Of a DNA stretch of 64,000 nt, positions 53,927-63,974 are shown one piece after another (the first letter of the stretch is position 1; each line of letters begins with the position of its first letter). This stretch comes from Lumbricus rubellus (taxonomy: Eukaryota; Annelida; Clitellata; Crassiclitellata; Lumbricidae). The notes beneath the pieces were generated by a model. The model had not been told where the DNA came from. It ran no database searches and saw only the letters and a program-made list of their open reading frames with translations. A program made the position numbers and the translations under genes. The stretch lies in contig OX243816.1 of the NCBI GenBank assembly GCA_945859605.1, positions 42,898,364-42,962,363 on the forward strand, written 5' to 3'.

Positions 53927-55175
53927 CCTCAACCTCATCCTCATCCACAAGCACAGTCTTTCCAGCATCCATCAGCTCCACATGGTGGAGTAGATGGTCC
54001 AGATTCGATGAGCAAACCTTTGATTTAAGATGCTCACCATACGTAGTATAATTACGGACGTACAAATCTACTTATCGACAAACTGGTCGGATGTGCAGTA
54101 CTACCAGGAGCCTATATATAAAAAGTCTATGCAAAACACAATACGTGTAAAAGTGATACACACTATTTTAAGACTTGTAATAATTTCGCAGGTTCTTTGC
54201 ACAAAGAATACTCGGCGTATTTGAGTATTTTAAGAATACTTGGAGTTCCTTAACGTAAGAGACAATAGACGTTCAGACAGAAAGGAAAGTTTGGAGCTGT
54301 TGTAGCCATTATAGCGCATTGTTCCTGATCTATCTAAACTACAGTGACATGATGTTAAGAAATTCTCAGAGATTCGACGATTCTCTATAATTAATATTTT
54401 TAAGAAATAAGAATACACAGAATGTTTACAATCTTGTAATTATAATTATGATTATAGTCGCGATCCGTGGATGATTAATATCCACTGCCCAACAGCTCAA
54501 GCACCATTTTCGAAGTAGGCTATAGAAGTATAGATCTAGCGCCTAACACGTAGGTCTATAGCATATATAGAGCTGTTGTCATAGCCAGAGCCGTTGCCAT
54601 TAACATTCCTTGACACAATATAACATGATGTCGTGCACGTGTATGTGTGCAATGTACATTCATCTAAATGTAGTCTGTAGCTAAAATCCTTGCAAGAACG
54701 TGGAAAAGAGAGAGATCAACAATGGCAGTGATCCGATTTGACTAGAAATCAGCGAGTTTTTTGCATAGCTCTCGAATAAAAAAAAACATTATGAAGAATA
54801 ATTTGCAGTTCACATGGATTAAGCGCACAACAAAATCAATGTTATAGGCCCACATTCTGGACATGTGTGCTGAGGAGAGCAGTAATTATCCAAGAGTGGC
54901 TGTTTAACGACTAAACTTCATCGCCTAGACAGCGCATACGCAAATTTTAAATTAAGTATCAGCTAAGTATGCAATCAAATCAACCAGATGAGCGCGCGCC
55001 ATGTATACAGCAAAGCACAGCGTTTTGGTGGCTCACAAGAGGACGTCTTCACCACCCAGATTATTTTCATTGTGCGATACAGCTCGATAATATGTTGCAG
55101 AGGAGAATTACAGTTGGCCAAGTGGTAAAACCTTTATTTTCTGTAAGCGAAAAAATCTTTCGAGAGAGAGAGAAA
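53927..55175. other. Intergenic TP-D to TP-A2
   Basis: Right after the TP-D stop the Pro/His-coding look continues (cctcatccacaagcacag), suggesting the tail was once longer. The rest is AT-rich with no shared promoter block. An in-frame ATG at 54969 could extend TP-A2 upstream. Confidence 0.45.
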
Positions 55176-55576
55176 ATGCCAGGGGGTCATGGAGGGCATG
55201 GAGGCCATGGAGGATACGGAGGTCATGCAGGTCACGGAGGACACGGAGGTCATGGAGGACACGGAGGTTATGGAGGTCACGGAGTCTATGGAGGCCACAT
55301 TGGAGGTCGCTACTCTGGTGTTCGTGGTCACCACCTTGGCGTTGGTATTGTTGTTGGTAGTAGCCACCCTGGTAATGGTGTTGGTGTTACTGTTGGTGTT
55401 GGTGGTCCCTACAACTACGGCCATCGTCGGGGAGTCCGTATCGGGAGACCTTCAAATGGACAGGAAGTTTCGATGGCTTCCATCAAACGCTGCGCTATCA
55501 TTGGTGCGGCTCTTCTTAGTGGAACCGTCCTCTTGGTCGTGATTGCAGCGTTGTTCTTTGCCGGAGTCTTTGGCGG
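55176..55576 (+). CDS. TP-A2 exon 1: Gly/His repeat and TM1
   Basis: ATG in gagagaaaATGcc as in TP-B. Repeats such as catggaggacacggaggt. Then [20 protein letters not shown] and [20 protein letters not shown]. Donor gg|gtagga, phase 2. Confidence 0.83.
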
Positions 55577-58461
55577 GTAGGACCTATGTTTAGCCTAAAT
55601 AAATGTAGCCTACACTTATACCTGCAGAACAGCCTAGGCCTAAGTGTTCTATTGCTTTATTCATTCGAGGACACGATGCAATAAATTCAAAGCAGTGGCG
55701 TAGCTACCATGTGTGCAATGTGTGCAAAGCACACGGGCCCACGACCTTTAGGGGCCCACAGAGATTTTTGAAGTATTTAATTATCTAATTAGTAATTTAC
55801 ATTATTTGTGACAAATGTAGTTTTTGTGAACATACTTGTTCACAAAAACTACTTCGCTACTTTACTGACGCTAGTCAACCGCCATCCACACAGGCAGGCA
55901 AGCCTATGCTGAATTCCCTTTAACCTATTTTTCGTCTCGGTCATGACAATCAAAATTTGGTTGCAAGTTGACGCTAATGTGTGAACGATAATAAGGAATA
56001 GGCTAGGTCTAATTCAGTTTTAAGTTGAGAACATAAAACGGATCATATCCGCATATCTCACTTTCATTTCATTCACAAACTTAGGCTAATTTCCTCTGCA
56101 AAGGGCAAAGGCGGCCCATGCATGCTATCTTGTCACAGGCATGCTCGTGTATTTCAGTCATTTGCTGGATATGGCAATTGGTAACGGCACCCTACGCGAG
56201 TCTTTCTTAGAGTCACATAGTTAAGTCTTTTCACCTTTTTGCAACCCAACTTCACGTGGATCATAGTCTGATTTCCCCCAGTTATTTTTCAGCAATTCTT
56301 ATACTGCTCTCAAATCTTCTCAGCTCTGACCCCAAAATCAGGGAGACAACAAATTGAGCAAGTTTGGATCAGGGTTATAGTATTTGCCCCACGTTTTTGT
56401 ACCGGTAGACCTACCTGTAAAGAATACTGCTAACTTATTTTAGGGTAGGCCTAGGGCCTGCTATGAAAATTGACGATTGTATCGTTTTTGGTGTGCAAAT
56501 TGCAAATCATGGATCGGAATTGATAGATGGTTGAAATTTTTGGCTAAAAAAAACGCTGCAAAGAAAACTCTATGTGATGCCATGACATTGTTTTAAGTAG
56601 GCAGCTGATAGGCCCTAATAAGTGGAAAGTTTGCAAAATGATAGATTTTAAATTCTATTGGGAAATGACTGCAGTTAGGCCTATAGGCCTAACACTTTAA
56701 TTTATCTGTTTCATTCGTGCAGCTGCAGCATTCATGTTTTTTTCTCTTAGTGAGTTGTATTACATGTGTTGGGCCTAATAGAAAATGCCATAGATTAGTT
56801 TTGTGATTTTGACTGCAAGAGCGAAAAGATACCAGCCTTACAGGGCCAAACAGGGGGCCCATACGGGACCCCTGCACACGGGCCCACAAAAAGCTAGCTA
56901 GCTACGCCACTGATTCAAAGGATAAATGAAAACATGCAGAATAATTAAAAACAAAGGTAATAAATTTAACCATTGAACATTATCTCCCTGTAGTGTCTAT
57001 AAAAACTCTATACAGTATTATAATAACAATGATGTCCAGTCGCGTTCCCCAGTAGCTGCTGTACACCGAGGAAAGAATAGCCAAGATACTTATACGCTAC
57101 ACTAGCATGCAGCCTGTAATTGTCTTCTCTTCTTTACGTTCTCTGCCAAGCGGCAGGTCCAAACGTCCAATGTCTCCACGTTTCACGCTGTTGTGCCATG
57201 TCCTTCAGTTCTCTGTATCCATCTTCCATCATCCCGTCCAGCAGTTTTTTTTATAATTGTAGCCGAATCATAATTAGAAATTAATATTAGGCCGACGCCG
57301 CTCAAACAAAACCAATTCCGGGAGACCTTGCAAATAGAACTGGCTTTAAAGTTTTACTATATAAAAGTCCATTTGTATCACGAAGAGCTTAATTTCAGTA
57401 AATTCAGTTAATGTGTTCTGATGTAGCACGAATGAACTGTTTTGCAGATTTGTTTGGTTTGTCGGACTGCCCCTGTGTATCATAGCATTGCCTATTTTCA
57501 TGATGGGTACCGTGCTGCTATGCGTATCTCGTCATGCAGCTATAAAATTTAGCAAGGCTTCTCCTGAACAGGTAACTGTATTGTATACGCAATCATATCT
57601 CCAATCGTCCTCCACTGCAAATTATATGTAAGCTTATGCATTGGTTAGGTTGTTGTTAGGGTATTATAGGCCTAACTGTATTAGAAAAAGCAGCAACGAG
57701 AATGATTTCGAGTAACCTGAGCTGTCTGCCGTCTCAATATTATATTTGCTGCAGAAACTGAGCAGTTGTAATATTGAAAAGCAGACTTAAGCAGACCTCT
57801 GAATTTGCTTAAATAATTATAATGCGTATTCGTAGTTTGCTTGGAGCATTTTTGCTGACTTCTTTTAGTTTGACATTTTGAATCCAATCCTTACGAGGTT
57901 AGGACATCCACAAATAGTATATAAGGAAATTGCCACTTAGAACGAACTCACGGAAATTCTCGATCAAAAGACTAACCCGATAGGACATGGATCAATCTTT
58001 ATTCTTCCTGTTGCCATTGAGGTTTTTCTTGAATTGTAATATGCCAGAGAAACTCCATTTTTACTTACAGGCTCATAATCCCTGGCTCCCACCTGTTTCC
58101 TTTGCTGTTTGCTGCTCTCTGTGTGTCATTGGTGAGTCTGTTTTACTGAGCGATTGACTGATCGAGAAAGTAATAAATTGATAAATTGATTAATTCATTA
58201 ATTTATTAATTTATTAATTTACTTATTACTGTTTCATTCCAGATGACCGGTCAAGTCGATGGTTCGTCGACAATCAACAGCGAAACCTTTCCAGCTTCTT
58301 CAGTTCCACTTCCACCATTCCAGGTTGCGCCCCAACCTTTCTTGCAGCCACCTCCGTACGGTTGGACGTCCCCCACCCCATTCGATGGCGTCTCGGCGTC
58401 TTCCGTTCAGGGTCCATACTCTGGAGGATTCACGTACACGAACTTTCCGGATGCAAGATAG
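55176..58461 (+). CDS. TP-A2: two-pass membrane protein, Gly/His N-tail, PPxY C-tail
   Basis: Exons 55176-55576, 57448-57571 and 58243-58461 give 744 nt, 247 residues. N-tail has ~14 [13 protein letters not shown] units, then Gly/Val-rich sequence. TM1 ~106-130, TM2 ~137-160. C-tail matches TP-A ([15 protein letters not shown] and TYTNFPDAR). Intron sequences also match TP-A (ctaagtgttctattgcttta, agaatagccaagatactta), so this is a recent block duplication. A hAT element lies in intron 1. An in-frame upstream ATG at 54969 would add 69 residues without family support. Confidence 0.82.
55693..56912. mobile_element. hAT-type non-autonomous transposon (1220 bp)
   Basis: Inverted ends CAGTGGCGTAGCTA and TAGCTACGCCACTG with 8-bp duplications ATTCAAAG (55685-55692, 56913-56920). 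Internal gggcccac words sit near both ends. No transposase. It is absent from the equivalent place in TP-A. Confidence 0.92.
57135..57260 (-). mobile_element. LINE C-terminal scrap in TP-A2 intron 1
   Basis: The minus strand reads [20 protein letters not shown] followed by [10 protein letters not shown], an RTE-like ending (AQDRxxWR). TP-A lacks it here. Confidence 0.5.
57448..57571 (+). CDS. TP-A2 exon 2: TM2
   Basis: [20 protein letters not shown], then [21 protein letters not shown]. 124 nt, phase 2 to 0, same borders as TP-A exon 2. Confidence 0.85.
58243..58461 (+). CDS. TP-A2 exon 3: Pro-rich C-tail
   Basis: 72 residues and a stop: [40 protein letters not shown] and [12 protein letters not shown]. 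Acceptor cattccag, phase 0. Confidence 0.86.
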   Translation: MTGQVDGSSTINSETFPASSVPLPPFQVAPQPFLQPPPYGWTSPTPFDGVSASSVQGPYSGGFTYTNFPDAR

Positions 58462-58608
58462 AGAAATTCTGATCCGAGTTGAGCCACATGAATTGAGTGA
58501 GATTATTCCTTGGCGCTATTATGGAAGAGATGCTTCGAAAGTCTTTCCGTGACGAGCGATCACCATCTCAGTCTTTACGACCTCCATGCAGCTTCAATAC
58601 TTACACAC

Positions 58609-58684
58609 CGTAATCGTAATCTCCAAATTTCTAAAGCGCTACTCGAAAGCCAAGCGCGGGGCACCAGCTCATTCACGAGTGCTA
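58609..58684 (-). repeat. Dispersed repeat X fragment, minus strand
   Basis: cgtaatctccaaatttctaa and actcgaaagccaagcgcggg are the complement of the repeat X 3' end. Confidence 0.6.
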
Positions 58685-58788
58685 TGCATACACTTTGCAC
58701 ATTGTATGTAGGCTATATGCATATACACATTGTACAACATGTATTAACGTGTTTCTTAATTTGTTAAAATTACATCGTGTATAATTAT

Positions 58789-58794
58789 AATAAA
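58789..58794 (+). terminator. TP-A2 polyadenylation signal
   Basis: AATAAA in attataataaactt, ~330 bases after the stop, at the position equivalent to TP-A 30372. Confidence 0.55.
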
Positions 58795-58835
58795 CTTGCA
58801 TTAAACTCTTTTCAATGAATTTTCTGTCCTAAGAA

Positions 58836-58925
58836 TAGGGCTGCCAACCGTCCCGGATTCGCCGGGACAGTCCCGGAATCGGCCTGTGTGTCCCGTGTCC
58901 CGGATCGATCTCAAATTGTCCCGGA
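58836..58925. mobile_element. hAT-like terminus, partner end not found
   Basis: tagggctgccaaccgtcccggattcgccgggacagtcccgg resembles the left end at 7629 (gggtgacca-acgtcccgg). No inverted partner (tggcagccc) was seen downstream. Confidence 0.4.
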
Positions 58926-59349
58926 ATTCGTTGTAAGAGATGCACTTGCCAAAATGTTGTTGTTTTGCACACTAAACTCGGCAAGTTGTGTGATGACTTT
59001 TAGTTTTTGCGCTCTATTAAACCTAACGTTGCTGGCTGAACATCGAATGCTGGCCAACGCTGAAAATTTTATAAACTACTGAGTCCTGACACTCGGTAGG
59101 CCTAGCATATTGTGTCCTATGTAGCCTGCTGTTAGTCCGTTCTAATGCTTGTTGAAAGATGACGAGCTGATTTCCACGACTTTGTGCCTATGCAATAGGC
59201 CCCATAGCTTAGGGCCTATGTGGACAGCGTAATTTGGTATGTCATATCGAAGGATATAGAGTTGAAGAAGACTAAAACTGTTGATCAAGAGATAAATAAT
59301 AGGCTAATAATGATTATGGCTAATTAAATTACTCATTCTTTTTATCGTT

Positions 59350-59870
59350 CAATAATTTCTTCAGCGCCTCCTCAACGAGTCTAGTCAGAAACCTCAGCCG
59401 ACTCTAGCACGGCAAAAAGCACTGTATACACACATAGTTCTGAGTTGAATGAAAAATAATGCTTCTGTAAGAGCCCCATGCAGGAAGCAGACGTAGCTAC
59501 TGTGGGAGCCCATTACGGAAAGACACGACTCCTACGCAGTTGAAGTTAGCGCAAATTGAACCAAGAACATCCTGCCTTCTCTGCACGAGGGTCGGTGGCC
59601 TTGGATACCTGGGGAGCAACCGAGCTCTCGCAGGTGGTCTTGGGCGACACCAGGTTGACATTGCTGAACCAGAGACACGATCCCATACTCAATGCGCTGT
59701 CGGGTAGGAAGCCAGTGTAACGTGGCCAGCAAATAGCTGGATACATGACCGCATTTAGGATTTGTTCAATTAGTTGTGCTGCTGAGCGTAAGATGCGGTC
59801 TACGACCATTGTTCGATTGGATGGGATCATGGGAAGCCAGTGTATAGTGTGACGAGCAAATGGGAGCAAC
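59350..59870 (-). mobile_element. CR1/L2-like LINE fragment, several frameshifts
   Basis: Minus-strand pieces LATLHWLPTRQRIEYGIVSL and VVDRILRSAAQLIEQILNAV correspond to the LHWLPVxQRI and RVLRSAARLI motifs in different frames. The 3' tail is gaggcgctgaagaaatt. Confidence 0.75.
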
Positions 59871-60132
59871 AGTAAAATTATGCCTGACCTTTATCCGTAC
59901 ATGTGCACTGCAGCTTTTTTTTAACTTACCATTAAAATTTATGAAACACATTTTCTCCGTTTGCTAGGGCAGGCCTGGAGGTCTATTGCTAAACAAAAGG
60001 TCAAAGAATTAATCACATGGATAGCATTTCTTGTTAGAGACTAATAGCTATAGGCCTACGATGGCAATCAATGCTAAGCGTCTTTGTCATGACAGAGAGT
60101 CGACAAACTTAATCGTTTCGCAAACAAACCTT

Positions 60133-60549
60133 TCAGCGAAGTATTAAAGATAGATCGGATTTACAAAAAGCCTTTTAAAATTCACATTACGTCACCACAG
60201 GTTGTCATGGACACGATAATTGACGTCAGCATCAAAGATAACTGATGCAATGCAATTATTGTTATAATAATTATTATTATTATAATGTTGATTGGCGATT
60301 AGATTTCTCTTCAAAGTTCAGTGAACCCATGACGTTTTGTTTTCTGACGTTCTACTCTTCAAGGCGCAGTAGGTAAATTGCGTCGAGACAAATTGGTCTA
60401 AAACCCTTTCAAACGGGTCAGGTCGTTCGGATTACTAATTCGGAAGGCATTCTAGTATGGAAAACGTAATAAGAGCCCGATTAAAACTTTGACCATGCTA
60501 TCAAGATGAAACCGATTACCCGATGGTAAACGGGAAAGAAAGTCCAGCG
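60133..60549 (+). promoter_or_regulatory. TP-E promoter and non-coding exon 1 (shared with TP-D)
   Basis: CRE-like ttacgtca (60187-60194) and X-box-like gttgtcatggacac (60201-60214), then the same block as at 48404-48765 up to cagcg|gtaagtcag with the donor GT at 60550. Confidence 0.62.
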
Positions 60550-60839
60550 GTAAGTCAGAATAGCAGGCCAAATATTTAAGAGATCAGTAATCAGGACATT
60601 TACATTATTTTGCTTTGACGGCACCGATCCTTGGATTCGGCGTACCTTGCAATAATTAATTTTGCGTTAATTCAAATCTGTTCAAATAGGTCTTTTCGAC
60701 TCACTTTACGAACTTCACCTATATAGGTGGGGGGAGGCAAATATGTCCTATTGGGGAAAACGTCCGGGGGGGTACTATCCAGGGGAATATGTCCAGGGAA
60801 AATGTCAGCATAGTTATAGTAAGCGGGTCCAAATGTTAA

Positions 60840-60975
60840 TGAATGACTGCACTAACCCTATCCCTAACCCTCACCGACCCTCACGATGCCTAACCTAACC
60901 CTAACCGACCCTCACGATGCCTAACCTGACCCTAACCGACCCTCACGATGCCTAACCTGACCCTAACCAATACAT
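60840..60975 (+). repeat. 31-bp tandem repeat with CCCTAA (telomere-like) words
   Basis: Units aaccgaccctcacgatgcct plus aacctgaccct repeat three to four times beside ctaaccctatccctaaccct. It could be an interstitial telomere-like or ordinary minisatellite tract, in TP-E 5' intron. Confidence 0.75.
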
Positions 60976-61079
60976 TACTTACTATAACTAAGTCTAAATG
61001 TCCTGTAGGCCTATACCTACATGTGCCACACGCTTGCAGCAGACAAAAGTATTGTTGATCCTGCCAGACCGCAGGCCAG

Positions 61080-61200
61080 TTTACCTGATTGATTGACTAA
61101 CTGATTGACTGATTGACTAACTGATTTGACTAACTGATTTGACTAACTGATTGACTAACTGGTTGTCTGACTAACTGACTGAGTGATTGTCTGAATGTAT
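61080..61200 (+). repeat. (GATT/GACT)n simple sequence
   Basis: tgattgactaactgattgac words, also found at 50700-50830 at the same place in TP-D, so probably part of the duplicated block. Confidence 0.75.
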
Positions 61201-61469
61201 GACAGCTTGATTGCTGGTTTAGTGTCTAATTCATGAACTGGTTGGCAGAAAAATAGACGCACCGAACTATTTACCTTGTATCGTAACTATCTATAAATTT
61301 ATTAGACGTCTTTCGCATTATTTACATATGGAATTTGGAATTAGTTGCAGAATGGTTTAGGCCTACGCGTTTTATTCATAAACGACACTGAATCTAGGGT
61401 ATAACAGACGTAGGCCTATAACCAAAGAATTAACGGCTGTTTGTTTATTCATTCGACATATTTGTACAG

Positions 61470-62293
61470 GTCAAGACTTACCACGGAATCCGTTAGGCCA
61501 TCAAAGCAGGACGAATAGAAAGAGAAAAGACATTTCTCTGCATCAGTTCATCTGATCCTTCAAAAGCAATGCAACAAGAACATCAACACAATCCTCATGA
61601 CCCTCACGATCAACATGACCCCAAGCGTCACAATAGTGTCCAAGGTCACCTTGACTCTCAGGGTCACCATAGTGTCCAAGGTCACCACGACTCTCAGCGT
61701 CACCATAGCGTCCTAGGTCACCATGACTCTCAGGGTCACCATAGTGTCCTAGGTCACCATGACTCTCAGCGTCACCAAAGTGTCCTAGGTCACCATGACT
61801 CTCAGGGTCACCATAGTGTCCTAGATCACCATGACTCTCAGGGTCACCATAGTGTCCACAGTTCTCTTGACAGCCACAGTCACCATAGTGTCCAAGGTCG
61901 CCATGACTCTCAGGGTCACCATAGTGTCCAAGGTCGCCATGACTCTCAGGATCACCATAGCGCCCACCTCAATCCTCATGATAGTCACAGTAGCCTTAGC
62001 GTCCACGATCACCATGACAACCCCGAGCATGGTGTCCACCACAATCCACCTCATGGCAGTCTCAGTCACGATAGTATTCATAGTCTTCATCACAGTCACA
62101 GTCAGCCGAGCATCCATTATCCCCACTGTTACCATAAAGTACACGGCCATCCTTTCGTCGTCGAAGCGCCGACTCTGACGCCGCAACAAGCGAGAGACGC
62201 AAAAGTGAACCGCCTGACTCTGATGGCAATCCTGTTTATCGTAGGAATATTGCTCGTCGTATCCGGGTCCATGAGTCTCACAAGCACGATGGG
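61470..62293 (+). CDS. TP-E exon (5'UTR plus coding): His/Ser/Gln repeat N-tail and TM1; gene incomplete
   Basis: The exon begins after acceptor tttgtacag, as in TP-D. ATG 61569. 241 residues: MQQEHQHNPHD, then at least ten units of about 11 residues like GHHDSQGHHSV, a further His/Ser stretch, and PTLTPQQARDAKVNRLTLM leading into TM1 (AILFIVGILLVVSGSMSLTS). Donor gg|gtattt, phase 2. No intact exon 2 or 3 was found before the window ends. TP-D has its exon 2 1.3 kb after exon 1, and only 1.7 kb remains here. If translated past the donor, the frame continues into YLDLFIYLF-type AT-rich sequence. Confidence 0.72.
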
Positions 62294-62379
62294 GTATTTA
62301 GATTTATTTATCTATTTATTTATTTATTTATTATTATTTATTATTATATGTAGGCTATTTATAGGCTAACGACGAAGAC

Positions 62380-63042
62380 TATTTAAGTTATAAGCTGTGT
62401 GAAAATCTAATTGAACGGAGAGTAGCAGTCGCTAATAATAGCTATACAGCCATTAAGGATTACTTAAAATGGTATCCAAAATATATTTGTTCGCGAAGAC
62501 AATTAGGTTAGTAGGCTAATTTCTTATAGGACCTAAGCAGATTTTAAAACGGCATTTTCAAAAAAATTACGCCGCAGCTCATCAGAATCTGATAACTTTG
62601 TAAATTCAGAGCTGCGTATGACGCATTTTTTACAGAATTACGCCGAAAAGCGGCAAAAACTTGGCTGTTATTACGCCTACACAGGACAACGCTAAAAATT
62701 AAAATGGAGTAGTTGGAAAGTGTTTAAACAATTAAGAAAATGTGTATTTTTATAGAGATTTCTAAACGCAGATTTGTCAGTTTCACTTTGTGTATCATTA
62801 GTATAGGCATAATAATATATCAATAGTGCTTGTTGTGAATTTTTTAAAAATTAGTAGGCCTAGTTAGAAAAATTAGTGACAATTTTCCAGGGGGAAGTGC
62901 CCCCTCTTGCCCCTATGTACGGGCGCCCATGAACTGGTTTTAAAGTTCTACTATATAAAAATTCATTGTAGGCCTATCATGAAGAGCTTAATTTAATTTC
63001 AGTTAACGTGTTCTGCAATTACACGAATGAAATGCTTTGCAG
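62380..63042. other. TP-E intron or intergenic, no exon seen
   Basis: AT-rich. From ~62940 it matches the end of TP-A intron 1 (ttctactatataaaaattca, gaagagcttaattt, ttacacgaatgaa). Confidence 0.5.
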
Positions 63043-63165
63043 ATTAATTTTGTTTGGTTCGTCGGAATGCCCCTGTCGATCATAGCATTGCCTATGTTCA
63101 TGATAGGCACCCTGCTGCTATGCGTATTCCTATTCTTCTCGAAAAAGTCGTTTTTGTTTGTTTTA
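63043..63165 (+). pseudogene. Frameshifted relic of a TP-A-type exon 2
   Basis: After ctttgcag the DNA matches TP-A and TP-A2 exon 2 (tttggttcgtcggaatgccc, gcattgcctatgttcatgat, ctgctgctatgcgtat) but has an extra ~4 bases (attaatt versus att) near its start. Spliced in phase 2 it hits tag about 13 codons in. The donor end is replaced by unrelated AT-rich sequence. It is TP-A type although it lies after TP-D-type TP-E exon 1, so it is a leftover of another duplicated copy. Confidence 0.72.
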
Positions 63166-63785
63166 ATTTTTCGTCTCTTTTTCATTAAAAAAATTATGTG
63201 CCCTTAATATGGTCAAATAAATCAATAAAATATTATTTTATTGATTTACTGTCTGCAATTATTTTCCTTAATGTTATTTTCGTCTCATACGGTATCTCTT
63301 ACGCTGTCTCCGTATTTTCAAGGATTCCGCTAATTTAGATTACCATAATTATGACCGTTTTACTTAGTGTAAGCTGTGTTATTTGCTTGTTGATTAAAAT
63401 TGAATTGCATAAACAAGGTTTTCAATTTTAAATTGTAGTACTAGATGCAACAAAGTTAGTTTATTTTTCATTTTCATTTTTTTATATTTTTTCCGTTTTT
63501 ATTTTTTCGAATTAAACGGATTTTTAAATTTTGTTTCCATTGTTTTTTTACATCTATGATTTAAACTGATTGTAGTTAATTGTCTTTAATATTATTTCTA
63601 AAAAGGCGTAAATCAAAAACTTTGCATATTATAGGCATACATCATCTGGGCCCTGGCCATTTGCAAAGCATTCCTACACTCTTGGCGGCCTTGCTCAGTG
63701 TCGATAATAAGATGTTGATCTATCTGTTTGTTTATGCCTTTGAGAGGTTTGAGAGGCTCTTGAAAATAGAAAGTAGGCCAACAAA
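63166..63785. other. AT-rich DNA, no gene seen
   Basis: Long T-runs and no splice-framed ORF. The ORFs here are unsupported. Confidence 0.55.
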
Positions 63786-63974
63786 CAGGGCTTTTTTAAC
63801 GTGCAGTTGTACACAAAATGTGTAGTTCTAAATGGATTTGTGCAGTTGTAGAAGCACGTCTGTACAGTTAAAACTAGCACAAAAGGTTATTGCCCTCTGA
63901 TTGGAAGTAATTTACCATGGAAGATGAAAAAGAAGGAGTTGTGCAGTTCTAAAAATTCCTTAAAAACAGCCCTG
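63786..63974 (+). mobile_element. 189-bp MITE-like element
   Basis: Ends cagggcttttttaa and ttaaaaacagccctg form inverted repeats. Its flanks (ccaacaaa, agtacaaa) agree at only five of eight bases, so the target duplication is unsure. A reverse copy is at 53345-53537. Confidence 0.65.

Noticed and set aside
55134..55424. Antisense Thr/Asn/Ser-rich ORF over TP-A2 exon 1
   Set aside because: Shadow of the Gly/His repeat, with no promoter or splice support.
61821..62189. Antisense and +2 ORFs (TMVTLRVMATLD, TIVSKVAMTLRV) in the TP-E repeat
   Set aside because: Repeat period is a multiple of three, so all frames stay open by default.
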